Source: Daucus carota subsp. sativus (taxonomy: Eukaryota > Streptophyta > Magnoliopsida > Apiales > Apiaceae). From it: a stretch of DNA of 64,000 nt. The stretch is taken from the NCBI RefSeq assembly GCF_001625215.2, contig NC_030389.2, forward strand, positions 43,203,454 to 43,267,453. The letters are read 5' to 3'. Position numbers and translations under genes: made by a program. The notes beneath the pieces were generated by a model, which did not search any database, was not told the DNA's origin, and saw only the letters and a list, made by a program, of their open reading frames with translations. Of this stretch, positions 35,309 to 47,873 are shown piece after piece. The first letter of the stretch is position 1; every line of letters starts with the position of its first letter.

Positions 35309-37413
35309 GCAATTGCGAGTCTTCTTCTGGTAAGTGATTTTAATCTATATCTACTGTTTTTGTCCAAACATTGGTCTTTATTGATAATCTCTAATTGCAG
35401 ACAGAAATCTAGTTGACAGCAGCAAGGAAATATCATGTTTATTAGTGAACCAGTGTATGTTTTTACTATAATGTTCATCATATTTGCTGTTTATCTGCTA
35501 CTGATACTCTTGCTCACTTAATAACACAATGTATGATGTTTTCCTCTTTGTTTATATATTACACTCATGTTAATTGTAAGGAAACTAGAGTCACTGAGTA
35601 GTTCCTGAAAAGCAAGATAAAATTTTCAATTGAGGTCTTGTCAACATAAATTTCTAGTAGACACAGTATCTTAAATTATCACTCGTCTTGGATATCATTT
35701 CACAGTTAAACTTGGTAATGTTGTCTTAAGCGTTCTGATATCTTGTTCAGGGTTCATATGATGTCAAAACTTAGGAGCATAGGCTGAGAGAATATAGAAC
35801 TTTAAAACTCCAGATTTAATTGCTTTTAATATTTTTAAACTTTTAAATTTCTTACAAGTAGATCTTTGCTGAAGTTAATGTCTATGAATGAGAACTTGAT
35901 ATACTCTGTTTAGATCACTCTTATCTTCTATGTGCACCATCTGCTAAGTGCTAACCAATTAATTACTCTTACTTTGGTTGGACATTTTTTGACGTATCTT
36001 GCATCTTTATATGTAACAGTTATAAAAAGCTTGTCTTGTATATAACCTAAAATGAGAATATAATTTAAAGGACTTATTTTTATGCTTCTTAAATGCCCCT
36101 TTTACTCTAGAAATCTTGGCTACTTATTACATGAAATGTGCCAAGAGGAACATATAGAACCTCTGGAAGTTTGAACTATAGACAGCATGATTTCTTTAGC
36201 AGATAACTTGTTCAAGTTTAGGTATAAAATCTGTGAGAAAGTTCATGCAATCTCTTAGACCATATTCTTGTTTCTTACTTCTATTGCTGCATAAGTAGTG
36301 TAATTATTGTCTGTTGCTCAGATTATTGGAATTCTCCATCTAATCGATTGAACTGCGGGATGGTGAATAGAACTTGGACCAATTATTTTTTTGATTGCCA
36401 ACTACATTTTAACAACTTTGCGAGTTTCACTCTCTAAGCATGTACGATTGTATGTGGATGAACTGCACCTGCATCATTGCTCTCCGGAGAACTTATGTCT
36501 TGTTATCCATTTGCAGTTGCAGGTGTAAGATAAGGGTTCGGAGGTCCTGAGAACTCAAGTAAGTGCAGCAGCATATAGATGAAATCATCTATCTTTTGGC
36601 AAGTAGTAATTGAAGGAGCTTCTGAACTTCTTTTGGTGTAAAATTGTTGTGACTTCTGAGCATTTGGAACATAAATGGTTCAAATCATGTACTTGGAATA
36701 TCTTTTGGCAATAGTTAAGTGCTTGTGGTAAGTTCATGATTGTTTTTGTTTATGTGAACTAGTATTAACTAATCTATTGAATGTCCTTGCTTTAGCTGAA
36801 CAAATTTTTGTACATGGAGATGTCCCAAACTGAAATTCATTACAACTTTCAAGGGCTTAGGCAGAGAGAATCAATTGTTCAGAGAGTCGTGCTTAAAATA
36901 TTTTGTATATCTATTTAATAATAAAATAATACTATAAAATTTTGTACAAAATAAGGTGTAAATACAGCGTTAACAACATTTTCACTCATCAGTCTCAAGT
37001 CTATCATTTTCACTCACCAGCCTCAATCTACCATCAAGATAGAAGATTAAAGGTTGTGTCAAAAAGTCAAACATCATACGTGTGAATGGTGGTTATTGTG
37101 TTTGCACCATGCAGATTAGAAAATGAAAATGTTATTTTCCGATCAACATTTTTATTCTCAGAGCAGATTCAACCCTCTCTCCTCTTGCATTTATCTTCCA
37201 TATAAATCATACAACTTCGATACAAACTTCCGCAAATTACTCTGAAAATTAAAAAATTGACCTGGATATAACATTTCCGATTTCCCGATTTCCGTAAAAA
37301 ATACCGTTAGAAAATTAACGGTAACTACCAGGCTTAATGAACAGAGACGGTATCTAACCTCACCACCAGTCAAACCCTCCGCATTTCACCGCCGCCGCCT
37401 TGCTCAAACGACG
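35309..37413 (+). other. Spacer between the two F-box genes
   Basis: 3' UTR with a probable intron, then non-coding sequence containing repeat copy A (36177-36670), then the copy 2 promoter and leader. TTTTGTACAAAATAAGG at about 36930 resembles the small inverted-repeat family seen at 33211. Confidence 0.5.
36177..36670. repeat. Conserved 3'-flank repeat, copy A
   Basis: About 490 bp, directly repeated at 39779-40265, starting CTATAGAC(A/G)GCATG and ending near GAACTTCTTTTGGTGTAAAA. A 51-base block is identical (36429-36479 against 40032-40082). Frames are interrupted in both copies, so it is not an evident protein exon. Confidence 0.9.
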
Positions 37414-38748
37414 ATGCGATCTCACATCTCCACCTTACCGGACTCAATGCTCGCAGAAATCCTCAAAAGACTCTCACTCAAAACCCTTTTGATCTGCCGC
37501 AGCGTTCAAAAATCATGGTACCATTTTCTCCAAACACCCCACTTCACTAATCTCCACTTCACTTATCAACAAATCAATCTCAATAAATACCTCTTGTTCA
37601 AAGACATTTTCGAAAACCATGTTCTCTCATTACGCTATGATGATGAAAAATGTAAGGAATCTCGGGTCAAGCCCGAAATCCCACCTGCTTTATCTGCTAA
37701 GCATGAGAAATTGAAGCTTTTGAGCTCATTTGGGTTGATTTGTTTGCATTGTGATGCTACTAGTTTTCCCAGATGTGTGAAATACGCGTTTTTCGATATT
37801 TATTTGTGGAACCCGATTGTTCGGAAATTGAAGAGGGTGCCGGATGTGCCGGGTATTCCGGCTCGGCTCTTCTCGTCTCGTATTTATTGGAGGAATTTGG
37901 CTTTTGGGTATGTGCCGGAGATTAATGATTATGTGGTTGTCGCGATTATTAGTTTTAATGATGGTGATGTTAGTTATGATGATGATGATCATGATGATTA
38001 TGACGGTCTTAGATATTCGAACAATACTTTTTCTGTGGTTAAGCGTGAAGCGCGATCTTTGTTCATTTGTGTGTATCGTCTCTCCACGAATTTGTGGAAA
38101 AAGATAATTAGGAAAGATGAATATCCTTTTGGAGAAATTGATACAAGTTTTGAACCCGTTGTTGTTAATGGTACTGCAATTTGGCGTATGATGTATGGGA
38201 TACCAGATCTTTTGTACTATGATACCATGGAGGATTTATTGGGCATTATAAGAGTTCCTACCGAGGCTTACAATCGGAGGTGGTCTAATCTCATTCCTCC
38301 TCCTATGGCGCTATTAGGTCAGTCAATTGTTTGTTTTAATAAGGATCTGGATTTCCAAGAATCTGGTCTTTACATTTGGACATTGAAAGAGGGTGACAAG
38401 AGACGACGCAAACTCAAAAATGTACACAGCAGGGGGGAAATGTATTTTTGGGAGAAAAAGATTTGTGTTGGGCTAGAAGAAAGTGCTAGATTGGACTTTG
38501 TAGGTTCAAGGAACAATGGTGAACTCATATTCCCTAAATTGTATCAATGTCACTTGGTTTCCTATAATGTTGAGAAGGGCGAGGTAAATGATTTTGTTCA
38601 GTTTTGGTATAAGTGGTTCTCGCATGGAATTGCAAGAGGTAAGAACCATTACGGCTTTGAAGACCGCAAACTTGATATTATAGCAGTACCTTTTAGTGTA
38701 CACCCATTCGTGGAGAGTCTGGTTTTGCTTGATGGGGATTCCCTTTAG
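37414..38748 (+). CDS. F-box protein with F-box-associated region, tandem copy 2
   Basis: Single coding exon, 444 aa, ATG 37414. The F-box is near the N-terminus (LPDSMLAEILKRLSLKTLLI, then SVQKSWYHFLQTPHF). The rest follows the associated-domain pattern: IYLWNPIVRKLKRVPDVPG, LAFGYVPEINDYVVVAI, FICVYRLSTNLWKKI, VVVNGTAIWRMMYG and YIWTLKEGDKRRRK. An acidic insert (YDDDDHDDYDG, about residue 190) interrupts the domain. It would serve as a substrate receptor of an SCF ubiquitin ligase, target unknown. Copy 1 has the same order but only modest identity, so this is either an old duplication or a fast-diverging pair. Confidence 0.88.
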   Translation: MRSHISTLPDSMLAEILKRLSLKTLLICRSVQKSWYHFLQTPHFTNLHFTYQQINLNKYLLFKDIFENHVLSLRYDDEKCKESRVKPEIPPALSAKHEKLKLLSSFGLICLHCDATSFPRCVKYAFFDIYLWNPIVRKLKRVPDVPGIPARLFSSRIYWRNLAFGYVPEINDYVVVAIISFNDGDVSYDDDDHDDYDGLRYSNNTFSVVKREARSLFICVYRLSTNLWKKIIRKDEYPFGEIDTSFEPVVVNGTAIWRMMYGIPDLLYYDTMEDLLGIIRVPTEAYNRRWSNLIPPPMALLGQSIVCFNKDLDFQESGLYIWTLKEGDKRRRKLKNVHSRGEMYFWEKKICVGLEESARLDFVGSRNNGELIFPKLYQCHLVSYNVEKGEVNDFVQFWYKWFSHGIARGKNHYGFEDRKLDIIAVPFSVHPFVESLVLLDGDSL

Positions 38749-39778
38749 TCGATGCAACCAAATATTAGTGGCCTTGGGATTCCACTGCCTGTGCCTGGTA
38801 AACTCGAAGTACTTGAATAAATTTAAGTTTACATAGACCTTCCCTGCTTTATGACATAAACACTTCTAGCTCCACTTGCAAGTCTATATTAATTACTATT
38901 GGGTGAATCTAAAGTTAAATATAATATGTCGATCAATTGAGTGACTGATCTCGAAGTATAATGTAAACAATGTATCTTGCTATATAACTAGTTCAAAGAC
39001 AGATAGGATATGTAGATTTCGGTTACCATTTTCTATTAATGATTATTTTGGTTATTACTAGAAACAATTGATCACAAAAATTACAATATTGCTCGCACTA
39101 TCTGATTGTCCCTGCTCGCGGTTTTGTTTGACCCCCATTGCTTTGCATTTTGTCGGAAGGCATACAAAATGAAAGATGTTCAAATTTTGGTGGGCAATTA
39201 ATTGGGTATTGAGTGCCATAAAAACTCTGTCAGAATTAATGCAGCATATGCATTTTCATGTCTATTTTAAGGTTATATATTCGATGCAACATTCTCATAT
39301 CTTGTTACTACAAGAATGTGCTTTGATACTGGTTCTTTTGCGACATTTCCCCTCAGCCTGATGTTAATGGTGAAAGCAATCGTCCAGGGGAACTCTGAAG
39401 GTTGATGGGTATGAAACATGGAACAAACTGGAAACAGACTTTTGGCATCAATAGTCAGGAATTTATAACAATGACGTAGACACGAGTCCTTGCTGTATAA
39501 TTAGTTATCGTAATTGAGTTCTGTGTAGCAAGTTTCAGTAGAATATAACTCCCCATCAATTGTTTACAATGCTTGCGGAAGAGTGATGAGCCAACAAGGT
39601 GCCAAATGCCAAAAGACTATGCTGATAAAACTCTTAGGAGGCATCACCTTGTTATCTCTATGGTACCTTTGATCAGCTGTTCTGCGCTTGTATCTCTCGA
39701 ACTTATAATCGTACTTGCACACAATGTTGACTTTGTCCATTGTGTTCTCTGAACTCATTCATAACAATTCGACTGCTT

Positions 39779-40265
39779 CTATAGACGGCATGGTTTCTTT
39801 AGCAGATTACTCTTGTTCAAGTTTAGGTATAGAACCTATGAGAAAGTTCTTGCAATCTCTTAGACCATATTCTTGTTCCTTACTTCTATTGCTGCATAAG
39901 TAGTGTAATTACTGTATGTTGCTCAGATTATTGGAATTCTCTTGCAAACAATTGAACTGCTGGGTGCTGAACAGAACTTGTACCAATTATTTTCTGATTG
40001 CCAACTACTTTTTAACAACTTTGCGAGTTTTACTCTCTAAGCATGTACGATTGTATGTGGATGAACTGCACCTGCATCATTGTTCTCCTGAGAACTTATG
40101 TCTTGTTATTCATCCGCCATTGCAGACTAGAGTTAAGATGTAGCTTGGATCCTGAGAACGTTGGCAGCAAACAGATGTAGTTATCTATCTTTTGTCAATA
40201 GTAATTGAAGGAGCTTCTGAACTTCTTTTGGTGTAAAAGTTTTGATGAATTATGAGCTTTTGGAA
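39779..40265. repeat. Conserved 3'-flank repeat, copy B
   Basis: Partner of 36177-36670, about 3.6 kb downstream in the same orientation and about 1.0 kb after the stop of F-box copy 2; copy A is about 0.87 kb after the stop of copy 1. The matching placement implies that the gene and its 3' flank were duplicated together. Confidence 0.9.
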
Positions 40266-40526
40266 TACCTCTTGTAAAGAAATCCTTCATATTCCCTCAC
40301 TGTGACAGGGAACTAGTTTGAAGAGTCACAATTACAAAAAAGTAAATATTTTCATGGTTATTCATCTAATAGTTATTTTATTAAAAATGTTCTCAAAGAA
40401 TGATATATTAATATGAAATAATTTTATTCTTGAGATTGATATGAACCAAAGACTTATGTCTAATTAATGATAGCATTAATATATCCAATAAAATTATGAT
40501 CTAGACATATTCAATAAAAATAAAAA

Positions 40527-40890
40527 TATGCTACATGTAATTTGGGAAAGTTTTTCAATTCCTTTTAGATGTGTAGTATTTTCAATATATTTATCCTCTT
40601 AAATTCTTAATTGGTGCATCTTAACCTTTTTCTCAATTACTATCTCATCAACAAATGCAACCATGCATATGAATTGATCATGTCAAATTTAGTTAATTAA
40701 ATAATTTAAAAGCATGTCAAGTGAAATTCGGAAAAGTTTTACAATTTTATTAAATATAATTATACTTTTATTCTTAATTTTTTTAATCATTGCATTTTAA
40801 CCTCTTTCTCACTTGCCATCTCATCAACAAATGCAAACATGTGTATATATTCTCAAGTCAAGATTAGTTAATTAGATAATTTAAAATATA
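40527..40890. repeat. Two tandem units of about 180 bp
   Basis: GGGAAAGTTTTTCAATT near 40543 recurs as GGAAAAGTTTTACAATT near 40730. ATCTCATCAACAAATGCAA near 40642 recurs near 40819, with TTAGTTAATTA(A/G)ATAATTTAAA following in each. Confidence 0.7.
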
Positions 40891-43621
40891 CCTATAGTAA
40901 AGTTCAAGTGTCATTTTGTGATTCATTCATCAGAGACTAAGAGTAGCCATGTGAGGTCCACTAGAAATCTTAAGCATAAAAAAAAAAAACAAAGCAAGTT
41001 AACTTTTCACCTCTCTTCTCCCTTTGAAAAAATCCAAACTATATTATTTTAATATTTGGATGATAGAAATAATTGCTGGACATGCAGATGATGAGATCCA
41101 AATGCAGAAAGTGATTTACCTACTACAACAATGACCCTTCTTCACTTGGGTTTTTTACTTTCTACAAATCCAAGATTCTAGATGTTTTTTAGGTGTGTGA
41201 TGAAAAAAGGGTTTTTACTAGCATCCATAGTTTAGAATTATATTATGATTATGATTATGATAATTTCAAGAAGGTTAGGTCATTGCTATATAGATCTAGT
41301 GCATGTCCAAAGTTTTTATAGCTCAGGTTTCAATTGTTCTTTAGTATATAATGCTATAAGCCTCTCGATTGATGCCATAATTTCTGAAACAATAGTTGAC
41401 TCTGTGTGCATAATTCTCTGAGCTAATGAGTTAGAAAGCTTTTATAAATTACGAATGATCAATGTAGTAGAACATGTGATCTACGGGACATCAATTTTTA
41501 CTTAGGACTTCTTAAATCTACATTATATTTATACTCTTTTCATGCCTTGCAAGTTTTTTTTATATAGGAGATGAATAGTTTGACACGTATTTAAAATCTT
41601 TTATAAAGTATAATTTTAATAATGTAATTGTAAAGAAAATAGAACGAAGAAGGCAGTACAAGACATGCATATTCTCCGAGAACATATCACACTCTACTGC
41701 CGTTTATAAAGAAGCCATATTATACTTCAAGATTAGACATGTCAAAATTCTGGGAATAAACATAGCTTACATATGCCATATAACACTGTATACAATTTTA
41801 TGTTTTAGATTGCAGGAACGTTTTTTAAATCATTGGATGGGATCAATTTACCCGTCCAACAGTTAAAAAGTGCTGAACATATTAAAATTATGTTATAAAC
41901 TGCTGGGTATGCATCATATTAACTATAGTGACAGTCGAATGACAAAGACCAGCACCCGTTTATATTTTAGAAGGCATCTGTAAGGTATTTAAGAAATTGA
42001 CTAAGTGTGTCAAATTTAGAAATTAGAGCTCGGATTAGTGTAATGATTCCCACTTAAACTCAGAACAAAAGATTATCCTTGTAATAAATTAAGCCAACGT
42101 AAGAGAAAAACAGTAGCCCCATTATCTTGATTCTTAACCGAAACAACCTGAAAGAATATGAGAACGGATTTCTAAATAAATAGAACATGAGGTCTGATTG
42201 GACTGATCGATTGAGTTAGAGGAAGAATCCACTCAACTTGAGCTACAGATAAAAAGATTTGAAAGCAAATACGAATTTTCGAGAAAGAATCCTTCACAAT
42301 GAATATCAGATAAACGAAAGTCGTACTCAGTGCACATGGTCACACATGGCTCCCGTATCAGAACGTCTGAAAACGGCAAAAACCGCAGTAACGAAAAAAG
42401 AATATAAGAATCAGTTGGCTTTCAAAACAAAAGCACCCCATTCATCATTATATTTGATTTCTAGACTAAAGAATGCAAGTCCACCTTCTTTCATAAGCTT
42501 ATGGCTTTTCCCTTTTCAACATATTCTTGTTCTTCTATGACTGATAAACAAGGCATATATGCTCCACCGAGGGAATTAACAACCTAATCTTCGATTATGG
42601 TTGCAGAATTGCAGTCTGCAGATACTAATTCCGCGCTGCAATGCAACCATTCGTCTGTATGATGCAACAAAGAAAAACTCGGCTCTTGAAATAATTCAGA
42701 CGCGTGAATTATAATATAATAGCCACTAGAAACAAAAGATTATTAATTGCTGCAAAAAGAAAAAGATCGTTCAACGAATACCTAATGAGGATGAGTGAAT
42801 CGAAAGCTGGAAACCACCATATGTACTGTCAGATAAGTTCAAATGTAAACAGCTCAAGCATAACTGCATATATTATACAAGCCAAAAATGGATAGATAAT
42901 TCAAAATAAGAACGAATAAAGTTTGTGATGATATCTTATTATATGTTTTTTTCGGCTAATCATTCAAGCATAGTCATCATTTGCAGGAGAGTTAAAAACA
43001 CTAATTATAATTAGTGGAGTGTCTCTAATCTCACTTTTTGAGTCTGACATGTCAGTTGTTGTGCTAGACCGTACATTCAGTCTAGTGAACGCGAAAAGAT
43101 TGCAAAGAAAACTAGGCCAAGAATCGCAGAAATATGCCAATCTGATAAAGGGAGGAGGAACACAGAAAAAGATTCAGAAATAATGGACCAAAAGCTTGTT
43201 TTAGATTTCAGTAGTGGGAACCTAGGGCCAGCATTTCAGCAAATTTTCTACTTAATGTACCAGGTTAATCCGGGATACCAAAATTTAAGGTAACAAAGCG
43301 ATTCTGGTTTTAGATGGCGTTTACATTGAACACACGTCTCTGCTCAGACTTGAAATCTCGACCTCTTGTGACTAGAATAATTAGTAGCCCTTGATGTTTT
43401 TATATTAGTGTATTGATAAAATGAAAAGGTGGGTGCCCACCAAATGATGCTAGGCCAACATCAGAGTCTTTTGACACATGAGTGATCCTCTTGTTTGAGT
43501 ACATGGTTATAAATTTACATGTTGCTTAGTTCACTTTGAGCAACCAAGTCTTCTCCTCCTTCCTTTTCTTAGTATCGACATCGTTTTATCTGAATAGCAT
43601 CTACACCAGTTCCATCAGGTC

Positions 43622-46334
43622 ATGTCTCTCCAATGTTCTGGGGAAAAACCTGAAAACAACGCCAGTGAAGGTTCTCTGGTTCTATCAGAGCCTCATGACG
43701 CGAAAAATCTTGATGGCCCAGGACAAGTTAATTCACAGTCCTATCTACAAGTGGCCGTATACCCTATAACTTTGAAGGTATGTCTCTCTATAAGACTTGC
43801 AACATTATACATTAATGGAATTTCCTAGTTAAGTGCTATCTTTTCGGTATATATTTATGGAATTTCCTAGTACTCATTTGCATACTTTCCTGATACTTTC
43901 AGTTTGAGGAAGTAGTGTACAGAGTCAGCTATCAACAGAAGGACAAGACAATACTAAATGGCGTAACAGGAATGGTTGGTCCCGGGGAAATACTAGCTAT
44001 GTTAGGTCCATCAGGAAGCGGAAAAACTACTCTGCTTACAGCACTTGGAGGCCGCCTTGCAGGGAAACTATCAGGCAAGATCACATACAACAGCAAACTG
44101 TTTTCAGGATCAATCAAGCGTCAGACAGGGTTCGTAGCACAAGACGACGTATTGTACCCTCATCTCACAGTGACTGAAACTCTCCTCTTCACTGCCCTAC
44201 TTAGACTTCCAAAAACCCAAACTCATGAAGATAAAATCCATCATGTTGAATGTGTTATTAGTGAGTTGGGGCTGACTAAATGCAAGAACAGCATGATAGG
44301 TGGTCCGCTATTTAGAGGCATATCAGGAGGGGAGAAGAAGAGAGTGAGCATAGGACAAGAGATGCTAATTAACCCGAGCTTATTGTTGTTAGATGAGCCT
44401 ACCTCAGGTCTGGATTCAACCACAGCTCAGAGAATACTGAACACCCTTAAACGACTAGCTTGTGGAGGTCGAACTATTGTCACCACAATTCACCAGCCCT
44501 CAAGCCGACTTTACTATATGTTTGATAAGGTACTTTTGCTCTCAGAGGGATGCCCCATCTACTATGGCCCTGCATCTGCTGCATTGGATTACTTCTCCTC
44601 CATTGGTTTTTCTACAAATATCTCTACAAACCCGTCTGATCTTCTACTTGATCTTGCTAACGGTAAGTGGAAGCCTACCTCTTTTTATTCTTTTCATTTC
44701 CTGTTCTTACAATCATTATTAAACTTGAAATTGACCTAGTCAAATTAAACTTGAGAAAATCATCTTGGTAGACATAAATTATATTGTGTCTTGATACTCA
44801 TAGAACATGTGCAAACTTCAGGAATTCGGCCTGATTTAGTACAAGCAACTGAGCAAGGTGATACAACAGAACAAGAACGGAAGTCTGTAAGAGAAGTACT
44901 AAAGGCAAGCTATGACACCAACATTTTCACGCGGTTGAGAACTGAAATATGCAGTGCTGATGTTACTGATTATAGCCACACAAAAGATGGTTCTGCAAGT
45001 AAGTTGGTGCACCTAAGTTATCTCTCAATGCACCATAGTACTCCCTCCTTCCCTCTGGGATGTATACATTTGTATTGGGCACGGAGACTAAGAAAAGTGG
45101 ATAAAGTAATGTAAAGTAATAAGAAAAAGAAAGAAAAGTAGGTAAAGTGGTGGGACTCATTAATATTTAAGTGATAGATTTGGAAAAGTAGATGAAGTTA
45201 GTGGTTGGGATTTTTATATTATAAAAATTTACTATTTTGGGAAAGTTTTGAAATGTATAGAATTAAATGGGACATCCGAAAAAGAAAGTGTATAGAAATC
45301 AAAGGGACGGAGGGAGTAGCAATTAAATCATATATTGTATTTCAAACTCATTATAAATGGGCAATGAGCAGGATCTCTTACTGTCTCCAAAATAATGCAG
45401 GAGGCCGAGGAAATTCAGAACAATGGTGCACAAGCTGGTGGCATCAGTTTAAGGTGCTTCTTTTAAGGGGATTAAGAGAGCGGAGGTATGATGCGTTTAA
45501 CAGGCTAAGGATCTTCCAAGTGATAAGTGTAGCCGTACTTGGAGGACTCTTATGGTGGAACACCCCTACGTCCCATATTGAAGATCGAGTAAGAATCTAA
45601 TTTCAAAGTAATTATGCTTCTAAATCAATGTAGGATGATGTTTCTAAAACTTACACTAACCAGGGTCCAGCACTGGTGTTTCAATGCAGATCACCTTGAT
45701 TTTTTTCTTCTCGGCCTTTTGGGGATTCTACCCTCTTTACAGTGCTGTTTTCACATTTCCTCAAGAAAGAAGGATGCTTATAAAGGAAAGATCATCAGGA
45801 ATGTACCGCCTCTCATCATACTTCTTAGCCAGGACAATTGGAGACCTTCCGTTAGAGCTTGCACTCCCAACCGCTTTTACCTTAATAGTCTACTGGATGG
45901 GAGGCCTCAAACCTGATCCCTTCACATTCATACTCTCCCTTCTCATTGTTCTATACAGTGTCCTTGTCGCCCAAAGCCTCGGACTGGCCTTTGGTGCACT
46001 ACTTATGGATGTTAAACAAGCCACTACTTTAGCCTCAGTCACTACCCTTGTTTTTCTCATGGCTGGTGGATATTATATTCAACAAATCCCTCCTTTTATA
46101 GTCTGGCTTAAGTACTTGAGCTACAGCTACTATTGTTACAAGCTTCTTCTCGGAGTTCAGTACAACAGTGATGATATCTACGAGTGCTCCAAAGGCGTCT
46201 ATTGCAGGGTTGCAGAATTTCCTGCAGTAAAATCAGTAGGCTTAGACCATCTAGCCATAGATGTGTTTGCTATGGCTCTGATGTTAGTCGGTTATCGGCT
46301 TGTTGCATACCTAGCATTGCAGAGAGTCAGGTAA
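43622..46334 (+). CDS. ABCG14: ABCG half-size transporter, ABCG14-like
   Basis: Five exons in phase: 43622-43777, 43903-44662, 44822-44998, 45401-45588 and 45690-46334, giving 641 aa (Arabidopsis ABCG14 is 648). The N-terminal nucleotide-binding domain shows Walker [10 protein letters not shown] (87-95), signature SGGEKKR (193-199), Walker [13 protein letters not shown] (211-222) and the H-loop TTIHQPSS. The ABC2 membrane domain follows, with [39 protein letters not shown], the [13 protein letters not shown] box and [33 protein letters not shown] at the NBD entry and [16 protein letters not shown] match ABCG14. That protein exports trans-zeatin-type cytokinins for root-to-shoot transport at the plasma membrane, working as a dimer. 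Function here is inferred from family match. Exons 3 and 4 are joined across an intron mostly filled by a Stowaway element. Confidence 0.93.
45039..45318. mobile_element. Stowaway-like MITE in ABCG intron 3
   Basis: TA-flanked; left CTCCCTCCTTCCCTCTGGGA, right inverse ending AAAGGGACGGAGGGAG. About 280 bp of the 402-bp intron. The reading frame is preserved only if this whole intron is removed. Confidence 0.85.
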
Positions 46335-46917
46335 CAATGATTCAGGACATCAAATTTTGCCTAAGAGAGAATCTAAAGATCACCCTTTCTCTTTGAAAGA
46401 AAAATAATGTTACAATTTTTGCAGCAAAAATGCTGCAAAATTTTGATTGTTATCATCTGAGACTTGCATGTACTTTCCTTCTACCAGTAGTTTGCTATTA
46501 TTAGCAAGTTTAAATCACCTCTCAAGCCACTGGTAATATAAATTTGAATGTTTAATATACTCATTTTCACTTTCTGAACAAATTCCTGAAGGAAAAACTT
46601 AGTTAGCAGAAACAAGGTTATTGCAGAGGATTGATTCATAAATCTTGAAAAGCTTTCCTGAACAACTGTTATTACATTATGGGTGCACACTTTTAGTATT
46701 CATACTAAACTGTATATAGTATATGATATGCATGCTAATGCCATGTACAAGTACACCAGAAGAAAGAAGGAAAGAAAGGCATACTGTCCTTCCGCTCATT
46801 TCTTCACCGTTTTTCCACGTTTTGATATTTTAAGGTGTCATAACAAATAGGGACATTTGTGTGACTAAAATTTTATGTTGTGTTTAATTGAAGCAAATAA
46901 AATAGAATATGAAGTAG
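46335..46917. other. 3' flank of the ABCG gene
   Basis: Probable 3' UTR followed by AT-rich spacer. Nothing else recognised. Confidence 0.3.
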
Positions 46918-47567
46918 AATAGTGCTAGGTGCACAAAATTGGGTACATAATATTTGAACATAATGAGGTAGCAATTGATGTGGTGAGTTTTAATTGGAGT
47001 TGTTGATGTAAATGTAGGAGGCCCATTCCAATTACACTTAAACCTCTTTAAAGTAATACCCTTGGGACCGGAAAAAAATATTACTTTACCGAATTTATTA
47101 TTTTATCGATATAATAATATTTTATTACTTTATCGATAAAGTAATATTTTATTATTTTACCGATTTCTATATGTTTACAAATTATAATTCATTATTTTAA
47201 AAGCAAGAAGCAGTCACATGCAATGTATTTAATTTAAAATTATTTTTATAATAACTAATCATATGTGAAAACTAAATTCATGCATGTACTATAATATGTG
47301 CATTGTATAGGCACTGTACATCATCTTGAAACTCAATCACCTAATGTTTATTGTGATTCTAAAAGATAAATTCATGAACATAAAACTTAATATTAAATAA
47401 CAATACTTTGAGGTTAACTATATATACAACATGAGTAAAACATACCTGGAGTCATTTATGCTTTACATAAAAGTCAATGAGGTTAATTTGGCCTTGGTGG
47501 AAAAAAAAACAAAATACCGGTATTTAATTCATATATTTAAAAAGAACTGAATTTTGTAATTCATATA

Positions 47568-47617
<50 letters not shown>

Positions 47618-47873
47618 TTATTTATTTAATTCATGAATTATTACTTTACATATTACCTGGGCCTTTAATGAATCTCTAAATTTTTATTATCTTATACTTT
47701 TAGCGAAAATATTACTTTACAACATTGGCCCAAGTTGGGACCGACAAATTTTATTACTTAAGCGAGGTTATTACTTTATCGGATATTACTTAATCGAGGT
47801 TTAACCGTAAAACCCACCACATGTCATTATGTACAAAATTATGTACACAATTATGTGCATCAAGCATTGTCCT
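46918..47873. mobile_element. Small TIR element split by a second element
   Basis: The left arm (ATAGTGCTAGGTGCACAAAA, then TTGGGTACATAAT) and the inverse of the right arm (ACAATGCTTGATGCACATAA, then TTGTGTACATAAT) match imperfectly. With the inner element removed it would be about 180 bp. A relative is at 33211-33356. Confidence 0.6.
47034..47807. mobile_element. Non-autonomous TIR element with TTAAACCTC ends
   Basis: The left end CTTAAACCTCTTTAAAGTAA is matched by the inverse of the right end (GGTTAAACCTCGATTAAGTA). GTTGGGACCGACAAA at the right and CTTGGGACCGGAAAA at the left pair as sub-terminal inverse motifs. The interior includes a (TA)n run at about 47574-47613. Confidence 0.7.

Larger units (their letters stand above)
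38749..43621 (+). other. Long intergenic region before the ABCG gene
   Basis: 4.9 kb with no recognised gene. It includes repeat copy B (39779-40265) and a two-unit tandem repeat (40527-40890). An open frame at 42259-42540 has no recognised family, and the rest is AT-rich. The last few hundred bases should hold the ABCG promoter and leader. Confidence 0.45.

Noticed and set aside
42259-42540. 93-aa open frame
   Set aside because: No motif recognised, basic and low-information composition, isolated in AT-rich spacer.
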